DNA of 64,000 nt from Aliiroseovarius salicola. GTDB lineage: Bacteria > Pseudomonadota > Alphaproteobacteria > Rhodobacterales > Rhodobacteraceae. The notes under the pieces are model-generated. The model saw only the letters and a program-made list of their open reading frames with translations. It had not been told where the DNA came from and made no database searches. Each line of letters starts with the position of its first letter. Positions within the stretch are counted from its first letter, which is position 1. Shown here one piece after another: positions 42,625 through 51,992 of the stretch. The DNA is taken from positions 372,001 to 436,000 of the forward strand of contig NZ_JAQIIO010000002.1 in NCBI RefSeq assembly GCF_027891095.1, read 5' to 3'. The translations under genes and the position numbers were made by a program.

Positions 42625-43782
42625 TCACGCGGTAGGCACGTTCCATGTGATCTCGCTCAGGCAAGCAAATCGCGCAAATCGGGCAAGTTCTGCCTCGAGT
42701 TTTGCGCGACGTTGCGGCCCCCATTTCACCCCTGGCTCCGCCCAGAAACCCGTGACAATCAGAAGGCCAGTTTTGCGGTCAGCCTTGAGTTCAATGCGTC
42801 CCACAAACCGCGCGCCCTCGAGCAAGGGATAGACGTAGTAGCCCCAAACCCGTTTTGCTTTGGGCACAAACATTTCGTTGCGATATTCGAAGCCGAAAAG
42901 ACGCTCTGTCCGCTTGCGGTCACGGATCATCGGGTCAAATGGGTTGAGCAATCGCAGGCGCGACGTCGGGGCAGGGGCCTTCATCAACCGTGTCACGATC
43001 TCGGGATGGGCAAACACTGGGTGGGACGTGCCATCAGCGCAGATCACCTCTACTTCAACCAGCTCGCGTTGGTGTGCCACCCATCCTTTTGCCTCCTGCG
43101 CGCCCATCGCGTCCCAGAACCGCTGGATGTCGCCTGCTGTGCCAAAGCTCAGGCGATCCAATGCCTGATGACAAAGCCAATCCGTGGCTTGAACGTCTTC
43201 AATGGGACCATGCTCGGGAAAAACCCTCTCAGCGAGATCATAATACTTCACGAAATTTTTGCGATGACAGGTGGCCAGATCCCCTGCGTACCAAAGCTGA
43301 TCCAACGCCTTTTTATGCGGTGGACGCGCCCACATCTCGCGGCTTTCGACCTTTGTGTCAAAGGCATGAGTGGACAGCGCGCCTTCGCGGCGGATGCGGT
43401 CCACGATCTGGGCAATTTGGTCTTTTGCCAGGCGCGATTGATACCATTCATGGCGCGCCACATGTGCGCCCAGCCTGCGAAACTGTTTCGCCCAATAGGG
43501 CAAAACCTCACCGGCAATCAGGCTGGCATCATGGGTAAAATGCTCAAACAGTTCACGGTTTTTCAGATGCGACCAGATTGCCCCTTCGCGGTAGTTTTGG
43601 TTGCGCGACCAGAGGATGTGATTATGTGCGCGGGTCACATTGCGGATGGTGTCGATCTGCACAAAGCCCAGCCGGTTCACGATCCCCATCAGGTCACACG
43701 GGCCCGTTGGCGTGGAGGACAATCCGTTGGTCCAGATCCACAACCGACGCGCATCCGCGTTAGAGATCACCAGTTTTGCCAC
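42625..43782 (-). CDS. YcaQ/AlkZ-family crosslink-repair DNA glycosylase-like protein
   Basis: The protein has 385 aa. Tandem winged helices (DUF1006) contain the QxD catalytic motif (FVQIDTIRNVTRAHNHILWSR). Related glycosylases unhook interstrand crosslinks or excise alkylated bases. The frame is open to 43830, but the GTG at 43782 begins the conserved part (VAKLVISNADARRLW) and has GGGGA upstream. It lies after the ALDH gene in what looks like the same minus-strand transcript. Confidence 0.9.
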   Translation of the reverse strand: MAKLVISNADARRLWIWTNGLSSTPTGPCDLMGIVNRLGFVQIDTIRNVTRAHNHILWSRNQNYREGAIWSHLKNRELFEHFTHDASLIAGEVLPYWAKQFRRLGAHVARHEWYQSRLAKDQIAQIVDRIRREGALSTHAFDTKVESREMWARPPHKKALDQLWYAGDLATCHRKNFVKYYDLAERVFPEHGPIEDVQATDWLCHQALDRLSFGTAGDIQRFWDAMGAQEAKGWVAHQRELVEVEVICADGTSHPVFAHPEIVTRLMKAPAPTSRLRLLNPFDPMIRDRKRTERLFGFEYRNEMFVPKAKRVWGYYVYPLLEGARFVGRIELKADRKTGLLIVTGFWAEPGVKWGPQRRAKLEAELARFARFACLSEITWNVPTA

Positions 43783-43826
43783 GTCAGATCTCGATCCCCG
43801 GCATGGCGTCCGTCTTGACCGTTGGA

Positions 43827-45269
43827 TCAATCATGTTTTGCGGCCACGGTCTTGAGGGTGGAAAATCCATAAAGCGCTTCAAACCCTTTTTCACGGCCAT
43901 GGCCGGATTTCCCAACGCCCCCAAAGGGCAGCTCAACCCCGCCGCCCGCGCCATAATTGTTGATGAAGATCTGACCAGCTCGCAGGCGTCTGGCAAGCCG
44001 CATTTGACGCGCACCGCTGTCGGTCCAGATGCTGGCCACCAGCCCGTAATCGGTGCCATTTGCAATCGCCACGGCGTCTTCTTCGCTGTCAAACGGGATC
44101 ACCACCTGCACTGGGCCAAAGATTTCGTCCTGCGCCAGAACATGATCGGGGGCGACGTCAGCAAATAGGGTTGGGGTCACGTAATGTCCACCTTCTGGCA
44201 CATCGGTGATCTGGCCCCGCCCGGCCACGTGCAGATCTGCGCCTTTTTGCATGAACCCTTCAACAATCTCTTTCTGGCGTGCCGAGATCAGTGGCCCGAC
44301 GTTCAGGTCAGACATGGCTGGCCCCACACGAAGCGCATCGTATGCGGCCCCCATCCGTCCGACCACTTCATCATACACACCGCGCTGGACAAGGATACGA
44401 GAACTCGCAGAGCAGGTCTGACCTGCATTCTGAATGCACGCCCCAACGAGGAAGGGCAGGGCAGCGTCGAGATCGGCGTCGTTAAAGACCAGCTGAGGGG
44501 ACTTGCCGCCAAGCTCCAAAGTGACCGGAACCACATTGGGAGCAGCCGCAGATTGCACCAAAGATCCCACCGGGACTGAGCCGGTAAAGCTGAGGTGATC
44601 GACGCCTTGGTGTGCCGCGAGGGCGGCTCCAGCCTCACGCCCCAACCCGGTCACCACATTCAAAGCCCCGGCAGGAAGCCCGGCCTCTTCCGCGATCCGG
44701 GCAAAACCCAGAGCCGTCAAACAAGCCTCTTCGGCGGGTTTCAACACGCAGGCGTTGCCCATGGCAAGCGCCGCCCCCACCGAGCGGCCAATGATCTGCA
44801 TTGGGTAATTCCACGGGATGATATGCCCAGTCACCCCATGAGGTTCGCGCAGGGTGTAGACGGTGTAGCCATCGAGGTATGGGATGGTTTCGCCCATCAC
44901 CTTGTCTGCCGCGCCGCCATAAAATTCCATGTAACGTGCCAGAGCGATGGCATCATTGCGGGCCTGAGTCAGCGGTTTGCCCACATCCGTGGCTTCCAGC
45001 GCGGCAAGGGTGTCAATGCGTTCCAGTACCAACTGCCCGATCCGGGTCAGGATGCGGCCCCTTTCGGCGGCGGTCAAACGCCCCCACGCACTGTCTCGGG
45101 CATGTTGAGCTGCCTTGACCGCATCATCAATGTCGCGCTCATTCCCGCGACCGATCTCAGCAAACTTCCGACCTGTAGAAGGATCTTCTACGGGCAGAAC
45201 ACCCCCTGCGGCTGGGCGCCATTCTCCGCCAATCAGGATCTCGGTTGGGTCAAACCAAAGCTGTTCCAT
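43827..45269 (-). CDS. NAD(P)+-dependent aldehyde dehydrogenase
   Basis: The enzyme has 480 aa. It shows IPWNYPMQIIGRSVG, the catalytic Glu in TLELGGKSPQLVF, the catalytic Cys in NAGQTCSASSR and the C-terminal INNYGAGGGVELPFGG. It oxidises an aldehyde to the acid. Specificity is not readable, and betaine-aldehyde or gamma-aminobutyraldehyde-type substrates are possible. It is in one operon with an ABC transporter, the ATPase gene overlapping its start by 20 bp. Confidence 0.95.
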   Translation of the reverse strand: MEQLWFDPTEILIGGEWRPAAGGVLPVEDPSTGRKFAEIGRGNERDIDDAVKAAQHARDSAWGRLTAAERGRILTRIGQLVLERIDTLAALEATDVGKPLTQARNDAIALARYMEFYGGAADKVMGETIPYLDGYTVYTLREPHGVTGHIIPWNYPMQIIGRSVGAALAMGNACVLKPAEEACLTALGFARIAEEAGLPAGALNVVTGLGREAGAALAAHQGVDHLSFTGSVPVGSLVQSAAAPNVVPVTLELGGKSPQLVFNDADLDAALPFLVGACIQNAGQTCSASSRILVQRGVYDEVVGRMGAAYDALRVGPAMSDLNVGPLISARQKEIVEGFMQKGADLHVAGRGQITDVPEGGHYVTPTLFADVAPDHVLAQDEIFGPVQVVIPFDSEEDAVAIANGTDYGLVASIWTDSGARQMRLARRLRAGQIFINNYGAGGGVELPFGGVGKSGHGREKGFEALYGFSTLKTVAAKHD

Positions 45270-46857
45270 ATGGGTTTTCCTTCCAGTCTGGTGGGATCAC
45301 TGGGGCGGCGTCGATCAGTGATTTTGTATAGGGGTGGGTCGGATTTGCGAAGACTGTCTCGGTTGGCCCCTCTTCAACGATTTCACCTGCACGCATCACC
45401 AGAACCCTATCGGTGATGTTGCGGACCACACTTAGGTCATGGCTGATGAAGAGAAACCCCAGCCCCTTGCGACGTTGAAGATCTGCCAAAAGGTCAAGGA
45501 TCTGGGCGCGCACCGAGACATCCAGAGCGGATACGGCCTCATCCAGCACAATCAGTTCGGGTTCCAATATCAGGGCGCGGGCAATGGCGATGCGCTGGCG
45601 CTGTCCCCCCGAAAACTCGTGTGGGTATCGGTGCATGGCCTCTTCGGTCAGTCCCACATCCGACAGCGCATCCGCGACATGATCGCGCCAGTTCTCTGGG
45701 CGCCCTGTCAGGTGATAAGGCTCGGACACGATCCGCTCCACGGTCCAGCGCGGGTTGAAGCTGGCATAGGGGTCTTGAAACACAACCTGCATTCCACTTC
45801 GGCGCGCGGGATCCATATCCGGCCCTACCGTTTTTCCATTCAGGCGGGTATCTCCACCTTGCAATGGTTCAAGCCCCAAAATTGCGCGGGTCAGAGTGGA
45901 TTTTCCGCAGCCACTTTCCCCTACCAGCCCCAAGCTTTCGCCTTTGTTCAGATGAAAGCTCACCCCATTCACGGCACGAAACTGTGGGCGGGGTTCGAAT
46001 AGGCGTGTTCGGGGTAGGGGGTAGTCGCGGATCGCTTTCCGCACCTCAAGAAGCGGAATGTCTTGCGCCCTGTCGACGCGATCCGGTTGATGTTCGGATG
46101 CGGATAGGAGTTGCCGCGTGTAGGGGTGGGACATGGTCCGGAAGAGGCCTTCCGTCGGACCTTGCTCGACGATTTCACCCGCCTTCATCACTGCCACCTG
46201 ATCGGCCATGCCAGCGACCACGGCAAGATCATGGGTGATCAAAAGCAATCCCATCTCTTCTTCGGCCACCAGTTCACGCAGAAGGTCAAGGATTTGTGCC
46301 TGCGTGGTCACATCCAGCGCGGTTGTGGGCTCGTCCGCGATCAGCAGATCCGGGTGCAGCGCAATGGCTTGCGCGATGCAGACCCGCTGTCTCTGCCCTC
46401 CCGACAGTTCATGGGGATAGCGGTCTAGCGGAAAGCGATCGGGGGAAAGCCCCACCCGGGTGAGTTTCTCTGACGCGATCCGCAGGGCGTCTTTACGAGT
46501 GGCAGCCCCGTGCAGGATCAGCGTTTCCGCCACCTGTTCGCCAATGGTCTTGACCGGGTTCAGGGCGGTCATCGGCTCTTGAAAGATCATCGAAATCCGG
46601 TTGCCCCGGATCTTACACATGGCGCGATCGTGACCCTCGGCTGCCTGTGTCGGCAAGGGAGTATCATCAATCAAGATCTGCCCACCTGCCTTGGATCCGT
46701 GAGGCAGAAGATCCATCAAGGCAAGCGCCGTCAACGACTTGCCAGACCCACTTTCACCAACGAGGCCAACCACCTGTCCAGACGCAATGGACAGGTCTAC
46801 GTCCCGCAGAATGGGGGTGCCGTGGATGGTCAGCGACAGATCGCGGATCTCAATCAT
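45250..46857 (-). CDS. Dipeptide/oligopeptide-type ABC transporter, fused ATPase (DppD-DppF-like)
   Basis: The protein has 535 aa with two complete ABC ATPase domains (about 1-260 and 280-535), each with a Walker A (GESGSGKSLT, GESGCGKSTL) and a signature (LSGGQRQR, FSGGQRQR). Domain ends carry the oligopeptide-type C-terminal extension. The fusion replaces separate DppD and DppF. It overlaps the permease by 4 bp. Confidence 0.94.
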   Translation of the reverse strand: MIEIRDLSLTIHGTPILRDVDLSIASGQVVGLVGESGSGKSLTALALMDLLPHGSKAGGQILIDDTPLPTQAAEGHDRAMCKIRGNRISMIFQEPMTALNPVKTIGEQVAETLILHGAATRKDALRIASEKLTRVGLSPDRFPLDRYPHELSGGQRQRVCIAQAIALHPDLLIADEPTTALDVTTQAQILDLLRELVAEEEMGLLLITHDLAVVAGMADQVAVMKAGEIVEQGPTEGLFRTMSHPYTRQLLSASEHQPDRVDRAQDIPLLEVRKAIRDYPLPRTRLFEPRPQFRAVNGVSFHLNKGESLGLVGESGCGKSTLTRAILGLEPLQGGDTRLNGKTVGPDMDPARRSGMQVVFQDPYASFNPRWTVERIVSEPYHLTGRPENWRDHVADALSDVGLTEEAMHRYPHEFSGGQRQRIAIARALILEPELIVLDEAVSALDVSVRAQILDLLADLQRRKGLGFLFISHDLSVVRNITDRVLVMRAGEIVEEGPTETVFANPTHPYTKSLIDAAPVIPPDWKENPYGTALV

Positions 46858-47687
46858 GCGGCCCCCTCGCGCAGACGGCGTAGACGGGGGTCAAGCATAT
46901 CGCGCAACCCGTCTCCCATCAGATTAAGCCCAAGAACCATCAGGACAATGGTCAGCCCGGGCACCATCGCCAGACGTGGTTCGGTGTAGATCATGGTTTG
47001 TGCATCCGCCAGCATCCGTCCCCAGCTGGGGGTGGGAGGTTGCGCGCCAAGTCCGACATAGCTCAGCCCGGCTTCGGCCAATATGCCTAGGGAAAACTGG
47101 ATTGTGCCCTGAACAATCAGCAAATTTGTAATGTTGGGAAGGATGTGCTCCACGTTGATCCTTGCCGCACCTTTTCCCGCCACACGGGCAGCCAGAATGA
47201 AATCCTGTGTCCAGATCGTCAGCGCACTGCCACGGGCCACACGGGCAAAGACCGGGATATTGAAGATGCCGATGGCGAGGATTGCGTTGGTGGCGGACGG
47301 GCCGAAAATCGCTGTGATCAGGATGGCGATGACCAGTGAGGGGAAGGCGAAAATCAGGTCGTTGCCACGCATGATCAGCTCATCCAGCCAAGATCCGCGT
47401 CGGGCGGCCGCGGCCAGACCAAGCGGAACACCAATTCCAATCCCGATCCCAACAGCGATCAAGGCGACGGCCATCGAAGTGCGTGCACCGACCATCAACA
47501 TCGATACAAGGTCGCGACCAAAATGATCCGTGCCCAGCCAGTGTGTAGTCGAGGGTGCGCGCAGTTTAGCGGCAATGTTCAACGCGTTAGGATCATGTGG
47601 CACCCAGAGAAATGACAGAAGGGCTGCGGCCAGAAAGACGGCAGTCAGCGCGGCACCCAACCAAAGCTGAGGGGGCAGGCGGGTCAT
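46854..47687 (-). CDS. ABC transporter permease (DppC type)
   Basis: This inner-membrane permease has 277 aa and six helices with the cytoplasmic EAA-like loop AGKGAARINVEHILPN. It shows GTDHFGRDLVSMLM near the start, typical of the DppC family. AAGGAGG lies before the ATG at 47687. It overlaps both neighbours by 4 bp. Confidence 0.93.
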   Translation of the reverse strand: MTRLPPQLWLGAALTAVFLAAALLSFLWVPHDPNALNIAAKLRAPSTTHWLGTDHFGRDLVSMLMVGARTSMAVALIAVGIGIGIGVPLGLAAAARRGSWLDELIMRGNDLIFAFPSLVIAILITAIFGPSATNAILAIGIFNIPVFARVARGSALTIWTQDFILAARVAGKGAARINVEHILPNITNLLIVQGTIQFSLGILAEAGLSYVGLGAQPPTPSWGRMLADAQTMIYTEPRLAMVPGLTIVLMVLGLNLMGDGLRDMLDPRLRRLREGAA

Positions 47688-48631
47688 GGGCGCCTCCTTA
47701 GCCGGGGGTCGACCAACGCATAGGCCAGATCCACAAGAAAGGTCACAAGGATCACCGCAAAGACCAACAGCATCACCACGCTTTCCACCACAATCAGGTC
47801 GCGTTGAGTGATCGCCTGAAAAATGAGCCGACCCAGACCGGGAAGGAAAAACACGTTCTCGATGATGATGGCGCCAGCAAGAAGGAAAGAAAATTGCAGC
47901 CCAAGGATGGTCAGCACCGGGATCAGCGCATTGCGCAGCGCATGGCGGCGCGTGGCCTGTCCCATGCTTAGACCTTTGGCGCGGGCTGTGCGGATATAGT
48001 CCTGATGCAGCACCTCCAATAGCGATGACCGCATTACACGTGACAGAATGGATGCCTGCGGCAGTGCGAGCGCCACAGCTGGCAGGGTCAAAGCTTTCAC
48101 TCCCGGCCAAAACCCTTGGTCCCACCCGGGAAATCCACCAGCGGAAAACCAACGAAGTTGAATGGAAAAGATCAGCACAAGCAACATTGCAAACCAGAAG
48201 TTTGGCACCGCGATGCCCAACTGTGTTGCCCCCATGATACCGTAATCCGCAATGCCGCCCCGTCGGCTTGCGGCCAGCATCCCGACGGGTATGGCGATAG
48301 TCGTCGACAGGATGAGAGCAAAAAGCGCAAGCGGCAATGAGACCTGCATGCGTTCCCAGACCAGTTCGGACACTTCAACGCGATAGGTATATGACCTGCC
48401 GAAATCCCCTGTGACCATCCCGGAAACCCAGTTCAGATACCGGGTCGGGGCGGATCCGCTTAACCCAAGTTCCTCGCGCAGAGCTGCCACCGTGTCTGGC
48501 TCGGCATTTAAGCCAAGCATGAAAGATGCCGGGTCACCTGGTACAAGCTCGATCATCGCGAAAATCACCCAGGAGGCGACCACGAGGCTGAGCCCCAGAG
48601 ATAGGGCACGCAAAGCGAGATAACGAAACAT
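47684..48631 (-). CDS. ABC transporter permease (DppB type)
   Basis: The first gene of the cluster encodes a permease of 315 aa. Helices near the N-terminus are followed by ELVPGDPASFMLG and the EAA loop ARAKGLSMGQATRRHALRNALIP typical of the DppB/OppB family. No periplasmic binding protein gene lies upstream (mipZ does), so the binding component must be encoded elsewhere. No purine-rich RBS is visible before the ATG. Confidence 0.93.
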   Translation of the reverse strand: MFRYLALRALSLGLSLVVASWVIFAMIELVPGDPASFMLGLNAEPDTVAALREELGLSGSAPTRYLNWVSGMVTGDFGRSYTYRVEVSELVWERMQVSLPLALFALILSTTIAIPVGMLAASRRGGIADYGIMGATQLGIAVPNFWFAMLLVLIFSIQLRWFSAGGFPGWDQGFWPGVKALTLPAVALALPQASILSRVMRSSLLEVLHQDYIRTARAKGLSMGQATRRHALRNALIPVLTILGLQFSFLLAGAIIIENVFFLPGLGRLIFQAITQRDLIVVESVVMLLVFAVILVTFLVDLAYALVDPRLRRRP

Positions 48632-48711
48632 GTGAGGAGGTTAGCCGCGCATCGCACCCCTTGAAAGCTCTATTTGCCTCGCGAAACCGAGCGCCGTCTG
48701 ATCAAAGAGAG

Positions 48712-48734
48712 AAAAGGCGCGGAAAACCCACGCC
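48712..48734 (-). terminator. Rho-independent terminator after mipZ
   Basis: Minus strand GGCGTGG-GTTTT-CCGCGCC then TTTTC (stem 48716-48722 with 48728-48734, one G-U pair). It lies 39 bp beyond the mipZ stop and separates mipZ from the transporter operon. Confidence 0.75.
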
Positions 48735-48773
48735 TTTGTCCCCACTCATGCAATTGGATGAAGCCACCCGACC

Positions 48774-49586
48774 TTAGATCCGAACTTCGACATCCGGCAG
48801 GTTGAGTGATTTAAGAAGCTCGCGCAGTTCTTGACGCGCCGCGACGTTCGAGATGTTCATTTGTCCAATTACCCCAACATCCCGCAAATCCAGCAATGTC
48901 AGGCCACGGGGGAAAAGCTCGCGAAAGATCACCCGCTCATTAAAGCCGGGGGCGACGCGGAAACCGATCCGTTTCGACAGATCATCCAGTGCGGCACCAA
49001 CTTTCTTTTTGTTGTGCATCATCTGTGCGCCAAGGCGGTTGCGCACGACCACCCAATCAATCGGCTTCAGCCCCGCTTGTGCGCGCAGTTGCCTGGCGTT
49101 CCAGACCATTTCCGAATAGACCGATGGCCCGATCACTTTGTTTGTCTCAGGGTCGATATGCGCCAGGAGGTCAAAATCGACAAAACTGTCATTCATCGGA
49201 GTGATCAAAGTGTCAGCCAGCGAGTGGGCCACTTGGCTGAGGCGTGTATGCGATCCAGGGCAGTCAATCACAATAAAATCGCGATCCACTTCCATGCCGG
49301 ACACCGCAATCGAAAGACGTCGATCGTAGGGGTTTTCTCCGGGTTGCAGCGCAGACTGATCAATCTCAGGCAAGTCCTGATAATGTGGTGTCGGCAAATC
49401 CAGACCAATCCGCTCCATCGTGGCGCGGCGGTTTTCCATGTACCGGCCGAAAGTTTTCTGACGCAGATCCAGGTCCAGAACACCAACCGATTTTCCTAAT
49501 CGTGCCAGTGCGGTAGCCACATGCATCGAGACGGTCGACTTGCCGGCCCCGCCTTTTTCATTCCCCACAACAATAATATGTGCCAC
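48774..49586 (-). CDS. mipZ: MipZ, ParA-like ATPase that positions the division plane
   Basis: MipZ binds ParB at chromosome origins and prevents FtsZ rings from forming near poles, giving midcell division. It has 270 aa with the deviant Walker A NEKGGAGKST (about 9-18), LDLDLRQKTFGRYMENR, and FIVIDCPGSHTRLS. The start is GTG at 49586. Dependence on MipZ rather than MinCDE is characteristic of Alphaproteobacteria. It has its own terminator. Confidence 0.95.
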   Translation of the reverse strand: MAHIIVVGNEKGGAGKSTVSMHVATALARLGKSVGVLDLDLRQKTFGRYMENRRATMERIGLDLPTPHYQDLPEIDQSALQPGENPYDRRLSIAVSGMEVDRDFIVIDCPGSHTRLSQVAHSLADTLITPMNDSFVDFDLLAHIDPETNKVIGPSVYSEMVWNARQLRAQAGLKPIDWVVVRNRLGAQMMHNKKKVGAALDDLSKRIGFRVAPGFNERVIFRELFPRGLTLLDLRDVGVIGQMNISNVAARQELRELLKSLNLPDVEVRI

Positions 49587-49761
49587 GCCTGTATCCCCGG
49601 TTGTTATGCCTGCAGCTTCGTCAGGTTAAGGGGACTATAATTGCGTTATGAGACCGGGGGAAGAGGGGGAATGCAGGCCAAATCCCCCTTTGATTGCAGG
49701 AATGTGGCCCTATGATGAGGGCTGATATCGAGTAGACCTTGGAAAACCGAGGAGGGGCGTC

Positions 49762-50118
49762 ATGGCGAAGACAAGAGTTCTGGTGGAATTCGGCATGGGG
49801 TCCTCCCTGCGTCGGATGGATTACACCGAGGCGTGCGCCCGCGCGATCAAGGATGCGCTGTGGCACAATTCGGTCAATATGGCCGAGTTGTTTGGCTTTG
49901 AAAAAGAAAACATGATCGTGGATGTCGAGGTGGCCGTGCAGGCTCCGGATCAGGTGGATACATCCAAACTGGCAGCGATTTTCCCCTATGGCCAAATCAG
50001 TGTGACCGCCAAACATGGTGGGTTGGACGTGCCAAAACCGGCAAATGGACCCTCTGCCGGGCACACGGTGATTGCCAATGCAGCCATTGCGGTTTCTTTT
50101 GACATGGAGGCTGTGTGA
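49762..50118 (+). CDS. Lin0512-family protein A
   Basis: The product has 118 aa and the Lin0512 family pattern: a strand-helix N-terminus (VLVEFGMGSSLRRMDYTEACARAIKDAL), HNSVNMAELFGF, and a C-terminal GHTVIANAAIAVSFDM. It is about 25-35% like the next gene by eye, so the two are tandem paralogues. The function is unknown. A GAGGAGGGG site precedes the ATG. Stop and next ATG overlap as TGATG. Confidence 0.9.
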   Translation: MAKTRVLVEFGMGSSLRRMDYTEACARAIKDALWHNSVNMAELFGFEKENMIVDVEVAVQAPDQVDTSKLAAIFPYGQISVTAKHGGLDVPKPANGPSAGHTVIANAAIAVSFDMEAV

Positions 50119-50474
50119 TGGCTGAGAAACGCATGATTCTCGAAATGGGCACCGGCAATGATCTTTACGGGCAGGATTATACCAAAGCGGCCTGCCGGGC
50201 TGTGCAGGATGCGCTGCATCACTCGTCGATTACCCTGTTTTCAAACCTTGGTATTGATCACACGGAAATGCGTGTGGCGGTAACGATTGGCGTGGCCGAA
50301 CCCGAAAAGGTGGATTTGGAGGTGGTCCGCGCCGAACTGCCCCGCGGTCGCGCAGAAGTGGTCGCGGTCAAAGGTGGTATGAACACGCAAAGCGGCGATC
50401 AACTGCATGTGGTGGCCACGGCAGCGGTCGAAGCTTGGTTGCCGGATCAGGCGGGAAAATATCGGCTGGTGTAA
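50118..50474 (+). CDS. Lin0512-family protein B
   Basis: Also 118 aa and of the same fold: RMILEMGTGNDLYGQDYTKAACRAVQDALHHSS, then HTEMRVAVTIGVAEPEKVD and DQLHVVATAAVEAW. It starts at ATG 50118, one base into the stop of paralogue A, so the two are translated together and probably act as a pair or heteromer. A GTG three bases earlier is in frame but overlaps the first gene further. Function unknown. Confidence 0.9.
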   Translation: MAEKRMILEMGTGNDLYGQDYTKAACRAVQDALHHSSITLFSNLGIDHTEMRVAVTIGVAEPEKVDLEVVRAELPRGRAEVVAVKGGMNTQSGDQLHVVATAAVEAWLPDQAGKYRLV

Positions 50475-50796
50475 GACACGGCTCCCGGAAGATTGAGGCG
50501 ATTTTGCCAGCTCTTATGTGGTCACCACGAGTAACTTGGAAACCTGTTCGCGGTTGCGGTTGCGGTTTGAGAGTTTGGGACACTTCGCTTTCGTCAAACG
50601 CTTATGTGCATGACAGGGTCTTCATGTCCGTTGGCTGAAATCTCAGTTGAATGTGCGGCCTGGGGGCATGCCAAGATTGCGGAAACGGAAAGAGGTTTTT
50701 TCATAATCATATTGGCGTGTGGTTGCACTCACGGGGTGAATGCAACAAAAAACGCCGCCCCGAGGGACGGCGTTTTCTGTTCGAAAGAAGTCTGAC
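50475..50796. other. Intergenic region with rpmE terminator; no gene seen
   Basis: No frame here has a start, RBS or domain I can support. A short GCGGTT triplication (about 50550-50566) is unremarkable. The rightmost 50 bp hold the rpmE terminator. Confidence 0.5.
50746..50776 (-). terminator. Rho-independent terminator of rplS-rpmE
   Basis: Stem AACGCCG/CGGCGTT (50751-50757 with 50768-50774), extended inside by CCC/GGG, gives a strong hairpin. Minus-strand T run follows (50746-50750). A TTTT on the other side means it could stop transcription from both directions. Confidence 0.85.
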
Positions 50797-51018
50797 TTAG
50801 AAGCCAAAACCTTCGTATTTTGATTTGAACTTCGACACGCGGCCGCCGGTGTCGAGCAGTTTCGAGCTGCCGCCGTTCCATGCCGGGTGGGCAGTCGGGT
50901 CGATGTCGAGAGCGAGCGTGTCGCCTTCGGCACCCCAGGTCGATTTCATCTGGATGATCGTGCCGTCGGTCATTTTCACGTCGATCATGTGGTAATCGGG
51001 ATGGATATCCTTTTTCAT
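50797..51018 (-). CDS. rpmE: 50S ribosomal protein L31, zinc-free type
   Basis: L31 contacts 5S rRNA and bridges the two subunits. The protein has 73 aa ([26 protein letters not shown]-like [23 protein letters not shown]) and contains no Cys, so it is a zinc-independent form. GAGGAG precedes the ATG. It is 11 bp after rplS in the same operon. Confidence 0.95.
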   Translation of the reverse strand: MKKDIHPDYHMIDVKMTDGTIIQMKSTWGAEGDTLALDIDPTAHPAWNGGSSKLLDTGGRVSKFKSKYEGFGF

Positions 51019-51029
51019 AATGACGCTCC

Positions 51030-51404
51030 TCAGGCTTTCTTGGGCTTGTAGTTGGTGTCTTCTGCGATACGGGCAGATTTGCCGCGACGCGAACGCAGAT
51101 AGTACAGTTTGGCGCGGCGCACACGGCCACGGCGTACAACGGTGATTGAATCGATGTTGGTCGAAAACAGCGGGAACACACGTTCCACACCTTCACCGAA
51201 GGAAATTTTGCGAACGGTGAACGAGCCAGCGATGCCTTTGCCGTTGTTACGGGCAATGCAAACGCCTTCGTAGTTCTGCACACGGGTGCGGGTGCCTTCG
51301 GTCACCTTGAAGCCTACGCGAATAGTGTCGCCGGCTTTGAAGTCGGGGATGTCTTTCCCCAGCGAAGCGATCTGTTCCGCTTCGAGCTGTGCGATCAGGT
51401 CCAT
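51030..51404 (-). CDS. rplS: 50S ribosomal protein L19
   Basis: L19 lies at the 30S-50S interface. The protein has 124 aa with the family sequence [34 protein letters not shown] in the first half and [22 protein letters not shown] after it. AGGAGA precedes the ATG. In most bacteria it follows trmD. Here a 2.9-kb block (a cation antiporter and a broken DUF1992 gene) on the other strand lies between. Confidence 0.97.
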   Translation of the reverse strand: MDLIAQLEAEQIASLGKDIPDFKAGDTIRVGFKVTEGTRTRVQNYEGVCIARNNGKGIAGSFTVRKISFGEGVERVFPLFSTNIDSITVVRRGRVRRAKLYYLRSRRGKSARIAEDTNYKPKKA

Positions 51405-51992
51405 CTGATCTCTCCTAAATCTGCTTGCGGTTTTTCCGCAAAGGTTTCTGCCGCCCAGAGCTCCGCGCCTTCATCGGGTTCGCATATGCGCCCGCGGGAG
51501 AATACGTCGTCGTTTCTTTTTGCTGCCTCGCCGGATCTACCCACGGAAAGAACGTGGCCCAAACAAAACAGGTCCACACGACTCATTGAACCGGTGAACA
51601 GAGGCGGTATAGGCCAATGGCGGCGGGGGATCAAGTGTTCTGCGTCTTGCCAGACCCCTTTTTTATCTGGGCAAAAACCTATTGAGGAGTAGGCAATAGT
51701 TGAGGGGGTGCAACCTTATCCTTCATTTGGATGTCGGCCAGAGAAGTGCAGCGCCAAGGGCGCTTGTATCCGCGAATTGACGCCGCGGTAAATGGCTGAT
51801 TGCAAACAAAAATCTAATCAAAGTTTGTTTTATCCAACGCCCGAAAGTGGTCAGGGGTGTTAAAATTCGAGCGTGTCCTAAAGGACAGGTCGGACTTATT
51901 GCGCGTCATTGCACGGTTCCTGTGGGCGAAAAGGTGACGTTGCAACGGAAAAACTGCGCTAACCTTCCCTAAATAAGCGAGGGAAGTGCGCG
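51405..51992. other. Intergenic region: rplS leader and kef promoter; no gene
   Basis: No frame is convincing. Near 51426 a GCGG/CCGC hairpin lies in the rplS leader. At 51874-51887 TGTCCT-AA-AGGACA is a 14-bp palindrome that could be an operator of the downstream antiporter. AAACAAA/TTTGTTT half-repeats lie nearby. These are position-based guesses. Confidence 0.35.

Noticed and set aside
42274-43818. A 514-codon plus-strand frame opposite the YcaQ gene
   Set aside because: Antisense of a well-recognised protein with QxD motif; composition shows no structure of its own.
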